A stretch of DNA of 64,000 nucleotides from Helopsaltes ochotensis (GCA_013400155.1 VXBM01000214.1:1-64000), one strand, 5' to 3'; positions 25,851 through 40,565 are shown, counted from the stretch's first letter. Numbers and translations: made by a program. Notes: generated from the sequence alone by a model not told the origin.

Positions 25851-27356
25851 ATGTACCCCTTCGTAAGAAGATATATATTAGATATACACCAATATGGATA
25901 ATTTACATTTTAGGCACTCTCATTATACATTATTCTTGACTAGAGCCACACATAGAAAATCCAAAATATTAATTATGACCATGATATCCAAATCTGTACA
26001 AATAGTGAATGTTTTGGTCTTATGAGAAATCTGTTCTTATGTCATAGACAGGGGCTATGCTGATTTGGACCTCACTCTGCAACATGTGTAGAAAATTATG
26101 CATGACTGGCCCAAAGTAAGGTCCTGTTCAAGTTTGTAGCAATTGCCATTTATATCAGTGATGACAATGTGCATGGCTGGGGCGTATCTTTCAGTGTCTG
26201 TTAAAATTATTGTTGTTTTTTCTGTCAGATATAAAGTGCAGTTGATACCTACCTTGATGCCTTCAACATGTTTTCATTGGCATGTAAATACAGATGTATC
26301 AATCCTTCCTGGTAATTGGCTGGTTGCCAAAGTAGCTGAATGCAGTCACAACCCTGTTTGAATCTGGACACACGTCTTGCAGCCTGAGATGCTAAATAAG
26401 TCATGAGCTGTTGCAAGAATCAAAATAGTATTTATCCACTCTCTTGAAAACAGTTCTTGGATTTCCTCAAAACTTCCCAGCGCTCTGCTTGTTAGTTTCC
26501 TGTAGGGCTTCTTGCAGGGGGAAGAAGATCTCTACGCAGTACTTCTGAGGTGGTGCTGTGAGAGACAACTAACTTCACTAATGTTTTAGACCAGGAGCAC
26601 TGCATTGGTTGCAAAGCAGCACATCATTCGGTTTTGGGTTTTGTTCAGTTTGGTTTGGGATTTTTTTCGGGAGGGATGGTAGTTGGGGTTTTTTTATTGC
26701 CTCAATAAAATTGCCTCAATATCTGGTGTTAAGGTAGATGGCCAACAAGAGAGACCTATCAGGAGTCACTGGCTTGCCTGCCTTGCCTTCATCAGCAGTG
26801 GCCTGAGATATCCAACTTTGGTGGGTCAAGACACTGGGTGAATTATATGAACTGCCTGGCTGATCTGTGGTGCTCTTTAAACAGAATTACTTACAACTAA
26901 AACCAGAGAATGAGGATCACTGGGATAAGTCTCTGTCATAGGCATGACCTTTACATGTAGTAGCTGCCCTTGATCTGGAGAATACAGTTCAGATGTACTG
27001 TAGCACAAAACCAGATGTGTTTGAGTACGTTTCAAAGTTGATACTTACCAATAACACATGGTTCTTTCTGATCTAGACATCAGCCTATGAAATTAAAAGG
27101 AGAGCTGAATGAGCTTTTCTTGTAAATGGGGCATTTTTTACCTCCCTTCCATGGGGTTTCCCTAGTTTCTAATTAAATTCATGTTAAGCTAGAGCAAGAC
27201 AAAAGTCCCTTTTCTTTGTGGCTATTTATTGTGGTTATCTATTTTCAAATAACTTGAAATAGATGAAAATTACTGAGACTGCATAATGGCATTTTGCTCT
27301 TCTGTGAAATTTCACGGAATTTTGCCTGTGGGTTTAAGAAACCCGTAATGCATGTG

Positions 27357-27370
27357 CACACACACACACA
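27357..27370 (+). repeat. (CA)7 microsatellite
   Basis: Seven CA units followed by TACAT. Short, possibly polymorphic. Confidence 0.9.
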
Positions 27371-30300
27371 TACATTGGGATTGCACTGGCTGTATTTCCA
27401 CAAAAAAAATTAGGCTAAGAAGGTCAAGCTGTGTTTAGCCCCAAGGTCAAATATCATACATTGGAAAATGTGCCTCTGCTCTTGGTTAACTTCTAAATGA
27501 AAAAAAATTATTTGTTTCTAACTTCTAACAATTCCTAGCACTGCAGTGTTTCCCTACTTTATTTAAGGTTTTCTGCAATTAGAAGAAAATGAATAATGCA
27601 AAAATGGATTTGCAAATTAATGGGTTGAATTTATGGTGCTAAAAATGAGGCTGCATTATGAATTATTCATGTATACCTGAATGAGCACTATCTTTTCTTA
27701 AAATGTTTGTGAGGTCCATAAGATTCAGTCTCTTTCCTCACCAAAATAGTCTTGTTTGGTAGCCAAAAATAACAAAAATCACATGAGAATAACAAAAAAT
27801 AATCCCAGATGAAATAGGTTTTATGAGTCATATTCATTAAATATGTAGAAACACAATGATCTGTTTTAAATACAGACAAATTTTGAAAGAAAAAATAGTC
27901 TAAATATTATACAAATCAGTGTTGATGTTAGTCTTTGTAGACAGGAAAGGTTGTTAGAGGGTGTAATGAATTATTTGTTCAGAAACTTGCATTAGAAGAG
28001 GTTTTAAAAGGCTCAGCATATTTTAGAAAAGGGCAGAAAGCCTATTCCAGCACAACTAGGTGAATGAAATTGCCAGGTTTGGGATTCAAGTGCCCTGAGG
28101 ACACCTACTCAGCTTCTGCACCTCTTCACATTGTTGTCTTTGGCCAGAGGTTCCAGAACCACAGGAAGAACTGACACAGGTGACATACTGAGTCCTGACT
28201 TCTATCCTTCGGATCTGAAAGGGAAAATATTTAGCACTACAAAAATGGGACACATGAATATTGGTGTACTGACAGACCACCTTTATGTTTGTATTTAGCA
28301 GAAACATCCTGTTAATTAGACACAAGACAAATCCAGAAGTGATTTGTCTCCAAATCCACCTCCCTGCCTGAGGTGTTCCCCTCTGCTTAGTGCTCTCTTT
28401 CAGGGCTCTGCACCTGAGTGACATGGTGATTCTATCTCTGTGAACTCTTGGAGGAAGCAGAAGGCCTGGACTTTTCTCCTGGTCTCTTCCATGTGTGTGG
28501 AAGAATTCCTGAGTTTATTTATAGAGATAAAAGTGGTCTCAAACCCTGATGCTTTCCAAATCACCATTTAGTTTCTCCTATTTAAAGACAGATCAGGCTT
28601 ACAGCCTGTTGGGTAGCCTCTGTGGATGCTGGGCTTGCTCAAACCAGCTTCCTGAGAAGTGAAAACCCCACATATACTATGAGTTTTCTTTGCAGTAAGT
28701 GTCTCCAGCTTCTCTTCCTCTGTAATCCCTTCCTTTGGGGTAAAGTGACTCAGTACTGTTAGTGGTAATGAGCAGACCATTTTGGCTGATGAGCACTTCA
28801 CACTGATTCTGTGATGCTGGGGTAAAGAGCACAGAAAATTCCCTGAGTGCAGCCTAAAAATGTGCTTCACTCTTTCTTGACACTGATAAAGGGAAGGGAA
28901 AAAAATGGGTGTGAGGTTAAATGCTGTTCTACTTTCAGGTTCTGGCTTTTAGACACATCCTTTTCATTAATAAATATCACTCTAAGCAGTTATCTATGCG
29001 GTTAGAGCACACCAGGCATTTGTCAGTGCTGGGGTCCCAGTTTGCCAGGTGGTGGGCAGTGAATGCCAAATTGTTTAGAGCCTAGCGAAGCCAAGACACT
29101 ATGAATGGACAGAGCAAACTGCTGAAAAGAAAGGAGAAACGTGAATGGAAAAAGTAGCTGTGGGAACAGATGTACATTTGCAGGCCAGAAGCGAGTGTAA
29201 TTAAGAGGCTTTGAATGATTTGTAGTACTTGCATACAAACATCACCTCTTTAGCTTGCTTTTCTCACTTTCTCCCTAGATCTCATCTGATGTGGCACATC
29301 AGATAGACACACTAGTAGAATTTTGTATAAAAGGAGTCAGAGGAAAAGAAATATTCTTTCTATTTGTTACATCTGGGAGACTCTTTACATCTGTTTTTGC
29401 AAACACTCATTAACAGGAGTGGGGAAAATTTGGTTGGTGACAAGATATTGCTCAACATCATAGGATTTGAAGAACAGCTGCTGGTTGTATTTGAAGCTAG
29501 AAGTGGGGGAGAGGAGGAGTGTTAGCTCTGGTCTTGGAACTGCTGAGAAAAGCAATAATTTCTAAGTCACTCTTTTTCTAAAATGTGGTGGTTTTGCACT
29601 AGGGACACTAACTCTGAAACATCTCAGTGCCGGTTTTCCCTTTTGTAATACTAACCTCTCTCTGAGACACTGGCTATGGCTTCCTTTTCTCTCTCTTCTC
29701 TCTCTCGTGATATTTGTCAGTGCTTTTACAGCTTTTGGCAGCTTCCCAGCCAGAGCAGGTTCCCTGCCAACAGAGTCCCCTCATGGCAGCTCATTTTATA
29801 AAGGGTTGACTGCTTTGATGGATGATAAGGCTAAGGAGAATGAAGGAACAAGGGATTTTTTTATTTTTAAGGAAAAAGTCCCTCTCACTTGCATCTGAAA
29901 GACACATTGTAAATAGTCAGTCCAAACCTTGCAAGATTTTATCAAGAGGGAGCCCATCGGGGTGAAAGCTGTTCCTGTGGTGCTCTATGTGTGATACGGG
30001 GTGTGGGAGATGGAAACATTAAGGCAGGAAAGGTTAGGAAATGAAAAGGAGATCAAATTAGAATTTTAGGCTATGAGAGATAAACACAGTGAGTGGAGAG
30101 AAAGGAAAAATAATCAGTCAAGGGAGAAAACTGGAACAAAGAAGGCAAGAAGTTGGAAAGCCGAAATAGAAGCATAAATGGTCTGTAAGCAGAAGAGAAA
30201 CTGAAGAGAAGTGCTGGAGGAAAGCAAGGTTGGTATATATAAACCCATGTATACACACTTTGCAGAGAAATAAGGAAGAGCTGAAGCCAGGATGAAAAAT

Positions 30301-32005
30301 AAATCATTAGAAAAGATAAAAAAACCTTTTTGCTGGTTTTCTTCTCCTTCTCATCAGTCCAGCTGCTACCTCTCAATGTCAAATTTAACATTGATGTTTA
30401 GTTCTGCAGGTATCTGGTTGAGCCTCAAAGGCCTTGATTATAATCATGTGGAGATAAGCCTCAGTGCTTATAATTATTTTTGACATAGAAGGAAATACAT
30501 GTTTTGAATCAGTCCAGTGTTTCCTTCATTTTATTTGTCCTTGCTGGACTCTGATGCTGGCAACTACTCCAGCTTTGCCCATCTTGCCTTATCTTACCTT
30601 AACACATATGTTGTTTATCAGCTTATCAGATAATCACATCTTGAGAATTTCTAGTGCAATGTGAACATCTCCTGTGGTTTATGTTTCACATCCTCTGGCT
30701 GTAGAGAAACATAAAATGATGTGATCCCTCAGTGTCCATATGATCTTTCCACAGCATCAATACGTCACTTCATTTCCTTGCTCATTCCAACAAAACCCCT
30801 CATATGAGTGTGATTACTCAGGAGCATGTAAATTGTAACTTGTGGGAGAGACTGGTACAGGTCTCTTGGCAGGAGCAAACCCATCCTATGTGCCTGTATG
30901 CTTGGGTAAAGCTCTCTTGGGTCTCAGTCCAGACTGGCTCATTACAAACACGGCATTTACAATTGCCTTTTCCAGAGGCAATGTGCAGCACATTAATGGT
31001 TATTTTGTTAAGACTTTTTTCTCTCTCTTTTTTTATTCCCCTCCAGCTAAGGAGGACTGCAGGACTATCATTCATTTAAGGTAACTCTTAAATGTCTAGA
31101 AATAGGGTTATTCTGCCTTTTGAACACCTTTCTTATCTATGCCTGTAGCTCTTGGGGCATTCCTGTCCCATTCACGTTTACTGCCATAATAGCACAGACA
31201 AGTGCTCTCTAAAAATGATGCATCAATTCTTCTCTATGTCACAGTAAATTTTCTGGCTTTCTTGGATAGCACAGGTTGCGTTCTCTGTTTCCACACCAAG
31301 TCAGTGGTGTTGCCTATCTTCTTGCTGCAGGCTATGCTGTGGAGGTTGGCACAGGCTCCGCTGCCTGCCTGCAGCCAGCAGGAGTGGCCGGGGGCCCTGC
31401 TCTGCTGGAGATGCCTGCGGCACAAGATGGGAGCAATTCCAGTAGAGAGGGATTGAATTGGGTTGAAGCAAGCTGTGCCTTTAAAGCACAGTGATGTTCC
31501 GAGTACTTGTGGTGAATCTGGGAAAAGGTCCCATTTTTGTTGGGTTTTTTTCCCCTTGGTTACTGGTTGCACATACTGTTACAGTGATTAGATAATGTGT
31601 TTTTACCTCAGCCTGGTTTGACTCTTGTCACCCCCTACCTTCAAGTCTCTGTCCCTGCTTCTGTCTTTGATCTAGCCTAGTTTACAAACCAGTTTCCTTA
31701 GGATATAGACAGAACTTCTAAGGTTTAAGAGGCAGTTACCTGCTTAGTCACAACTGAGGTTTTATAGGACATAAGCACTGACCTGAACTCTGCATTTTTC
31801 AAAACCAGCCCTTGGATCCCAGTGAAGCTGGCAGGTGCTCTCCATTTCATGATGAAGTGTAGGCATTCCAGCCTAATCTCTGAGTTGCAAATGCATGCAG
31901 ATCCTTCCCATCACTGCCTCGGTACTGGAAGAATCATGTCTTCTGGGATTGTGCAGACTTCAGTTTCAATGGGTTTGATGTCAGCATCTAAGCTGACCTC
32001 CTATA

Positions 32006-32038
32006 CTTCAGGCTTACTCCTATAGAGTAAGCCTGAAG
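32006..32038. repeat. perfect 14-bp hairpin
   Basis: CTTCAGGCTTACTC (32006-32019) and its exact reverse complement (32025-32038) flank a 5-nt loop, CTATA. No T-run follows, and no gene adjoins. Confidence 0.95.
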
Positions 32039-35000
32039 GTCATGAAAATAATATATATGAGTTTAAAAAAAATATGAGAGTAAAAGTGAAATAAATGAGT
32101 TAAGAAAATTCAAAGAGTAAAAGTGAAATTCAGTGCATTCTACCTATGCTTATTTTATGAATCTTTGCTTCCCCTATCAATCAAAAAGAGATTAAACATC
32201 CTCACTTGCCTAATACTTGGTTAAACATTACACAGTCCATTGGCTCCAGATAAATGTCTCCCCAATTACATGGGACTTCTACTAATAGAACTTGAGCTAA
32301 GTAGTAGTCATTAGAGTAACTCAAATACCCCAGTAAAGTGGCTTCAGCTCAAGTGAGGTGCAGTGCAATCATGGCCCTCAGGGCATGTGGCTTGATTGCT
32401 TACAGCCTTGCATGTATGTTTCTGTAAGTGACATTTTCTAAATGAAAAATGTCTTCTCTCTTTTTTTACTTTTTTTTTTCCTGTGGATGCTTTCAATTTA
32501 TAATAAAGGACCTCAAGTACTTTTCAAAGCCTCCTTGAGGGAATTCTATTTTTACTGGGATTTTAAAAAGAGAAATGGGAAAACAGGGAGAATTACTGTG
32601 TTTCATCTTGCTCACCAAAATCTCACCTTGTTTGAACTCAGCAGTCAAAGCATATTCAAACATCACAGAAGCAGAAAGTGTTCAAGTTTGTGGAACAATA
32701 GCCTTAAAAAATTCACAGAGTGCTAAATATTGGATGAATAGCTGAATGAAAGTTCCAGACCTAGAATGTGGAAAGATTAGTCAAACTTCCCAAAGGAAAT
32801 GTAGCTTGAGCAGCTATACTGTCTTTCTAAGCTGCCTATCCCTCCTCCCCCAGGTATAATTTTTGAGCCCACCAGTCACTTGAGCAGATCTGGTGGAAGC
32901 ATGGGGTTTCAAAAGACGTGAGTTGTTTCAAGTTCTGTGAAGGTGGTTAGTCAGAAGGGAGGAACAAAGAGGCTCTGCAGGAGGATAGAAGCTTCTCCAT
33001 GCAGCTTCTGCGTGGGGCTCAAACTCCTTGCAGAAGGTGCTGCCCTCAGTTCAGCTGGGAGCAGGACAAGGTGAGGGGATGTGGAGAGAGCCAGAGGTGT
33101 TTGGGGTGGTTCCAGGGGGCCACTGTGGTGGGGGACCGCAGGCTCGAGGTGGTGTGCAGAGATCAGGAGGGTGCATCGGACGTAGAACATTGATGACCAG
33201 GAAACCAGCTTCATTAATCTTGCTGGGAATGGAGCAACTTGTCAGTGCAGTGTGAAGGAAGGAAGAGGGGGAATGAATCTCTGTGCATTTATACGAACAA
33301 TTTTCATGTGTAGTTCAACACTCAAGAATGCAAAACATTACTTGAGCCCTCAGTCCCTTCCCTGATTCTGCTAATAAAGTAAGACATCAGGAAGAAACTG
33401 GGCTGTTAGAGGAGAGCAGGACTGGGAAGGCACCACTGGGATTATGCAGGAGGCTTCCAGGAAGATCTGGGCCCTGCAGCTCAGTGTGACACTCCTCGGA
33501 CACTGCCGGTGCTGTGCTGGCCCTGTGGTCAGCTGGCTACAGGGATCACTCGGTGCCACAGTCAGAACCTTTAACTACATCAGGAATTTTTTTTTTTTTA
33601 GATGTCTCTTTTTGTGGTTGTTGGGGTTTCTTTGTTTAGTTTTGTTTGGGGGTTTTGGGGGGGTTGTTCGGCTTTTTTCAGGACAAGAAGGTAGTATGCT
33701 GCAGGAGCAGCTGAGCAGGAACAAGATGTCTTCCAGCTACAGCTGCTTCTGCCAGAGCTCTGCCTGGTGGTGCTTTGTTTATCTTCCTTGTGAGGATTGT
33801 GAGGATGGAACCAAAAATACCAAGCAAGCTCTGCTTTAAGGGATAACCTCTATGATATCTCTCCTTTGCATCAGAAACGTGCAAATAGAAAATGACAGCA
33901 TTATTTTCCTTTCCCTCTTTTCTCGCTGCAGTATGCTTTCTCCCCTGCCTGGCATACTGATTTGCTTGAGAATCCAGGCAGCAATCTGGTGGAGAATAAA
34001 ATTAAGTACGCACAGGCTTTTCTCAGCACCATATCGTGACTGGACTCCTACTAGAATCTAATAGTTTTTCCCCCAGATCTCCAAGTACTTCATGTGTAAA
34101 ATAGTGACCATTTCAACAATTCATTTCTTTTTTCAAGCTTTTAGCAAAGAGAATTACTGAAATATATTTCACAAATCATCTCATGGATGTCTTAGAGATC
34201 TTCCTTTTCCTCATATGTCATACAGCTCTTTCTCAAGCATTTTTGCATACTTGAGACAGCATTTTGCAATGCCAGGATATTCTGGTTGCAAGGCCTTTCT
34301 TCATTTAAATTGAACTTTGGCAGTAGCAATAAAGCTTTATGCAAGCCTTGAAATCATCAGGAGAGTAGCCTAGAAATTGGAAGTTAAATTGAAATTATGT
34401 TTGTGCTCTTTTGTGTTGCTGCTCTTATTTGTGAGCCTGGGAGATGTAGTTAAGCTTGCTTCTGCTATGAAAATTTTTTTAAAATATGAAATTCAGAAAG
34501 AATTAGAAATTTGTAAAGGGAAGGAGCCAAAGAAAATGGTAGATTTAACACAGAACCCCAGAGGTGAGTCAATCCATAGAGAAAGATGTTGAAATTTCCT
34601 TATAAGAGAGAGAATTTAGTTATTTTAGAAAATAACATTGGTGACCCCAGGTTCACCCAGCCCAGAGTGCTATTTCTGACAGTATCCATAGGTGAAGACC
34701 TATGGAAGAGTCTGAGCAAGACAGGTATGTGTGGTACTTGATGTTCTCCCAGCCTTCACTTTTCTGAACTCAGAGACTTCATGGCTAGATGTGGTCTCAG
34801 GGCAGATGCCCTCTGTGAGAGTATGTCCAGCCTTCCCTTGAAGCCACAAAAACTTGTACCATCTGTAGTGCCTTTTGTCAAGGAGCTCCTGCTGCCCTTT
34901 TTGCTGTTATTTTGGCTCCTTCAAGCTTCAACTGATGACCCCCTATTGCTGGTACTGTTAGAGAAGCAGACAATCAGTCTTTCTGCAAATTTTTTTTTTG

Positions 35001-35089
35001 TATACCCCGAAGACACCTCTTTCACCGACTGATGTGTCCTACCTCAGTCATTTGTTCTTTTTACAGCAGCTTTCTCTACCTTTGATCTT

Positions 35090-35520
35090 CTCTTCTGCCT
35101 TTCTCTGAACATTTGCCAGTTCTGCTATAAAGATTTTGAGGGATTTTCTTGGTCAGTTGTATGCGATTCCTCTGCAATTTTTCGCAGTTGGTGCTAGTCC
35201 TTGCTAGCCTGAATAACTTCATATCCTTGATAAGCTTTTTTACTTCACCCTTTTCTAAATTTTCTAAAATACACTGAACAGCACAGACCCCTCTTGAACT
35301 GTTGCTTACTCTTCATTGAGAAAACGTTGCTACTCTGTTTCCTAACTGGGCAAAGACCTTCTATGGATGCTTGGTTTCTTCTAATGCTTTGGAAGATGTT
35401 ATGGAAAATCAAAGCAGTTAGTGTCCACCACATTATTCTTATCTTCAGATCTGTGGATCTCTTTGCAGTTCTGCAGGGAGAGTAAGAAAGATCTTCTCGT
35501 TATAAAAGCCCTACTAACTA
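35090..35520 (-). mobile_element. CR1/L3-like LINE relic, minus orientation
   Basis: Antisense wording recognisable as the RT/thumb region of an old CR1-type LINE: AATAACTTCATATCCTTGAT, ACTGAACAGCACAGACCCCT, AACTGGGCAAAGACCTTCTA and GGAAAATCAAAGCAGTTAGT in the expected reverse order. Diverged and gapped; limits are approximate. Confidence 0.5.
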
Positions 35521-36639
35521 TTTGTACTCTGATCATCCCAAGTAGCTTGTGCTTCTCTAGTTAACCACTATTTTTTTCACTTTTTTTACAATTCCGCCCA
35601 GTTTCTTGGTTCAAAGGTCAAGATACTTTTCCCCTGTTGCTTCAGGTGATTTTTCAGGAATTGGTGTCACTTTGGCCCAGAGCTGTGACTGAATATTGCA
35701 ATACATCCTGGAGCTGAAGGGATGGTCTCCAGGAGCTCAGCACCCTGCTGGTGTCCTTGCCCCATCCTTGGCCGGTACACAGGACACATCACACTGTTCT
35801 CAAGAGAAAAACAACTGTGTACTCAGAGAAAGAAAAAGTATTAAAGCATAGATAAATAAGATAGGCAGGGTTCTCACATGGCAGGGGGGTGTTCAGTCCC
35901 TGCTGTGTCACAGCTCAGTCTCTCTCTGCCTCTCTCCCTGCATCTGCTGTGGGTGTAGTGGTATTTTCCCAGCTCACAGGGTTAGGGTTGGATAAGTAGA
36001 CTGCAGACAGCAAGAACCTTATTTACTACTGGAATCTGTGCCATAGTAAAGCCAAAAATAGGTGGGTGAGTGTACTTACAGTAGCAGTGGAGCGTCGCTA
36101 ACCTTGTGTGACAGAGCGAGGGCTAACACGCTACAAATGTGTTGTGGAGAGGGAGTGGGAAAGCCCTGGCTGAGCACAGTAGGATCAACCTCCCCTCATG
36201 GAAAAGATGCTGGGTTCCATTGTCAAAACGTTGCCTTAGGCAGGACTTTTCAAACAGGGCATTTTTTTGTCTGACTTGACCCTTTGTCTGTGAGCTTTTG
36301 GGCCCTGCTTAGGATTGTAAACCCATACCTTCAGACACGCTGGAAGTTCTTTATGGTTTGAAGATGAAACTGGGATGGCAGAAAGGGCCAGGGCTTGTGA
36401 AAAACAGAATGACAAAAAGGGACTGCCACAGAGGGGCATGTTGGCCACAAGTCTGCAAAGAGTAGCTAAAACTGGCTGGAGTAGTTATTTCTTATGTTGC
36501 ACTACATCTCTAATTTAAACTTCTATATGGAAATTACTTTCAGCAGGTAGTGATTTACAGAAAAAAAAATATTGTTCTCTTCGGTATTATGAGAGAAATC
36601 TCAGGCTGTCTGAGGCACACTGAACTCTGTGCTCTCCCT

Positions 36640-36970
36640 GCTTTATGCATTGTGCATTAGTCCAGCCACACCTAACAGAGGCATTTGCATGAGTAATTAA
36701 CTGCCATTTCCTGCAAATCAAATTACTTGGAATTAGAATTTAAAATTACTTTCCAATTACCAAACCACACTTGCTAGTGAAAGCAATGTTTTTACTGTGC
36801 CACATTTAGAAAGGGCAGAGGCTCTTAACTCTTTCAAGAGAGCAATTATTTCTGAGAAGAACAGTGCATCCAGGGATCCCAACCTTATTTGCTTTACACT
36901 GCTAACAACCACTGGAGCTGGTGCTGCTGTTCTCACAAGTAAGACAAATTAATTTGCTTCTTAAACTTTA
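36640..36970. promoter_or_regulatory. candidate enhancer-like element
   Basis: Repeat-free stretch with an octamer ATTTGCAT (36683-36690), TAATTAA (36694-36700), TGCAAAT (36712-36718), several AATTA cores and CCAATTACC within about 90 bp, then TAATTTGC near 36951. Dense POU and homeodomain-type motifs of this kind are common in conserved distal enhancers. Conservation cannot be seen from one sequence. Confidence 0.25.
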
Positions 36971-39812
36971 CCAGTAGAAAAACATAAACTTTCCTTTATT
37001 AGCATCGTGTTCCAAGGGCAGTTGTATAGGTTCCTGTTGCCCTGATTTTTGCAGCCTTTCTGATGTGTTTCTTAGCTTTTAGAATGGAGTCAGAATCCTC
37101 AGTGTTTAGGTAGTGCTTTGCCTTTCTCACGCTGGTGTTATCTGTAAGATAAGGTTTGTTTTGGGAAATGGATTAGTCACATGCCTTTAGATGCAAATTG
37201 TACTGACTGACCGTCAGCTGGGCCAGTGGAGATGAGAGGTGTTCACCTTCTCATCCAATCCCTGGCATGGACCTGTCTATTTAAGAAAGAAAGAATAAAC
37301 AAAAGGCCCTCTTTTGGGTCCTTCTCCTCATCGAATGTCCTGTGTGGTTCTTGCTGTGCTGAACAGCCCACAGGTTCCAGTATAAAGTTGTGGTTTTTTG
37401 TTTTTAAGGTATACAAGCAAAATTGTTCAGAGCCTTTTCATGACAGGTTGTATAACTGTATGTGGGGATGTATATATAATTCTAAATGAAGATGTCCCTA
37501 TTATTACTTAGAGTATCAATTTAAATTGCCAATGGGAATGTTGCACTAATATTAGAGAATAGTATTTCCTAAAAATATTCTTTGAAAATTTACAGACCCT
37601 GAATTTCTTCATGTCTTGCGTCTGCCAGTGATCAGAAAAATTGTCTTTCTGTCTGCCTGAAACACAAATAAATAATAAAAGGGATTATGTAAAAATGATG
37701 AAGCGAGGACATCACATTTTAAAGCTGTGCTGTGGGAACTTTGGCTGGCATCAATGCGTTGAAGAAAATAAATGTATTCGTGTTTCTTGATTCCAGCAAA
37801 CCAAGTCTTGCATGTAACTTAAATGACTTCCTGGCTATCCAGTGTGGCTTCACAGAGTCAAAGTCTTATTATTAATGTCTGCTTCAAGAACACAGTACCC
37901 TATTAACTGTTAATAGGAGTCAATGAATCCTAATTGATTCAGTGACCAGGGAATATTTGATGTTCAAGATCATAAAATATTATGAGAAAAGACATTAATT
38001 TTTGCTATCTGCTGCCTAGAAAAGGAATGGATTTAGTTAAAAGGAGTACTAGAAGTACAACTTGTTTTTTCTGTATTATATATAAAAGCATAATGACATT
38101 GTGTAGCGAACTTGAACTGACTAGAGCAATGAAATGTAAGGTTAAGATTCTTACTACCTTTAATCTTGCTGAGGCTGGAAGTACTGCAGTGCACTAAGCA
38201 ATAACACTACGGAAATAAAAAGACCAACTATAATTGTAAACAGGGGCATGGAAAAAGGAGAGCATGACTTGTTTCTTAGCAGATTTATTGGCAGACTGTT
38301 AGAATAATCATAGAATAATCCCTTCTAAAACCAATAGAGGTCCCCAAATCAACACCAAAAAGAGAATTTGCCCTAAATTTGTTTCATCTTACCGCAAAAG
38401 TCACCTTGAATTTATGCTGTCAAGTTAGGGCATGGGTTTAAGGAGGAGGGATGACAGGAGAGGCATTTCATTGGTGCTGCCTTCTTTCTTTTGCTCAGGC
38501 CACATGGTTCTGCTCTGGGGAACCTGCAGTGCATCCTGGAGGGCAGTCATAGTATGGGGAAGATTGCTGAAGGTGAGCTCCTCTGCCAGCACCCAGACAA
38601 CTTGGGTTAGGGTTCCACTGACTCTTCTAATTGTAAGGAAAGGCAATATTTGTGCTGTTAAAGGGTGTTTGGAGCTGTGATGGAGGCTAAAAAGGGAAGA
38701 GTGTTATGAAGTTGGACATCAGAAAATAAAAGGAGCAGGGAGAGGTGGGGGAAGCGAGAGGAAGTTGAAGCAGGATAGCATGGGTGGATGGAGCAGATGA
38801 GCAGACTGATGGTAAATGAGCCGAGCTGTTCGCTGCCAAGCAGCTCCCAGAAGGAAACACTGGGGAAGAGAGACTTGTCTCTGTGAGGCCTGAACTCACT
38901 GCCTTCCCCTGGGCTATGGCTGAGCTTGTCAGCTTGTGTCAGCATGTTTTCAGCATGCCCCCAGGAGGGTTTGATACAAGGGTAGTGAAGAGTGCAGAAA
39001 AGGAACCTCTTCTTAAGCCACCTACTGGTGCAAGAAGCCCATCATCCAGAGGGTCAGGGTAATTCAAGCCTTTGCCTTCTGAAAAGAAGGCTGACACACT
39101 TTCTGAGATCATAGTGATCTGCCGGAACCATTGACATGAAAGGACCGGGTTTTGAAGGAGATGAGGGTTTAGCATCATCTGAGGCATTTTTTGCCACCAT
39201 TGCCAGGATGTTGGAACAGCTGAACAGATGCTTGGATCTGTCAGTTTGGTGTCTGTTCAGAGGTTCATCACACAGTTTTGCTGGACAATTAGCTCCCTGA
39301 ACCTTCTCTAATAAGAATAAAGCTGGGTAGAAACCAGACAGGACAGTGCTGCACAATATATTTAGACAATTAAATGGTTAACAACAGAGCTCCTGTTGTG
39401 ATTCAGTCATGCCAGTAGCCTAATGCCAGCTTCTGTCCTCATCTGACACATTCATGCTGCTCGGAAGGAACCGCTGGGGAAATATGCTTTCACAGATTGT
39501 TAGTTGAACAGCCACAGCCCTCAGAGCCTTGTATAATAAGGCATTGGCTGAGGAAGGGGAAATAACCAAGTGCTGGTCACATACCACCTCTATTTTTGCT
39601 ATCAGCACAACTTCAAAAGCAGCTGATTCTGGGTGGGAGGTAAAGCTTCTCAGAGGTCACCTCAATTAACATCAGGGCTTGGACAGGGGCTCCGCCTGGT
39701 TTCAGAGATAAAGCTTTGCTGCTTTTTCATTTACTGAGACGAACCTGACTAAAATGAGCATTGGGTTCTCATGCTGCAAAAAGCCACTGACAAAGCTCTA
39801 AAGCAGGATCCT

Positions 39813-39830
39813 CTGTGTGTGTGTGTGTGT
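39813..39830 (+). repeat. (TG)9 microsatellite
   Basis: Nine TG units between CTC and TACC. Confidence 0.9.
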
Positions 39831-40565
39831 ACCTGCTGGCAAAGCACAGGATGACAGACTACCTCACAGTTAGCTGGGGCAGGACAAATCTGTAGCCCAG
39901 AGAAAGCAGTATATGGGTCCTAATTATTTTTTATTTTGGAGTGAAATCACACTGAAAAGCAAACACTTGCAGTCAATACTGAAAAATTAGCTTATTTATC
40001 TTTTTGGACACAGAAGATGCTCCAGCATTGATTAACTGTAATGGACTGCAGGGCACTGATTGCAAGGTAAGATATGATTGATCGCTGATGGGAAGACACT
40101 TGGTCTTGGGGCAGCACCTTGGCATCCTTTAAAAGAGCATCAGCCACGCGTGCAGAGCGTCCCAAGCTGAACTCCATGTGCAGTGAACAGGGACTGTGTT
40201 GTTGCTGCAAGATAATCTGGGAGCATCAGGCAGGGCAGAAGTCTGATTTGTAACTGTATTGGTGACAAGGCAAGGTGAGGGTAAGAATGCTGGCAGAATG
40301 CCTGGATCTCTGAAATGAGTTCACTCATTTATGGTGCACACTGTATTTTCTAGAAATACCCATTCATACGTTTTTAAGTAAAGTAACCTCTGTGGAGTCT
40401 GAGTTTCTTCTTCCCCATACCAATGACTACAGTCATAATGAATCTGTGATGTGAAGAGTTTCACAGTGGGTTTTGCCAACCTAGTTAGTCTGATCTTTTC
40501 AATGAATTTAGATCCCAAAGATCCTGAGGAAAATTTCAGATAAGTCCATTTCCAAGCTCTGTATG

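Larger units (their letters stand above)
25857..35089. other. intergenic, no gene recognised
   Basis: Contains a short CA run (27357-27370), a CT-rich stretch near 29690-29706, a purine-rich stretch at 29990-30230 and a 14-bp hairpin (32006-32038). 33590-33663 is T- and G-rich. No exon, RNA gene or intact element recognised. Confidence 0.55.

Noticed and set aside
38297..38360. AGAATAATCATAGAATAATCCC resembling a CR1 terminus in minus orientation
   Set aside because: The following bases do not continue as CR1, so it may be coincidence.
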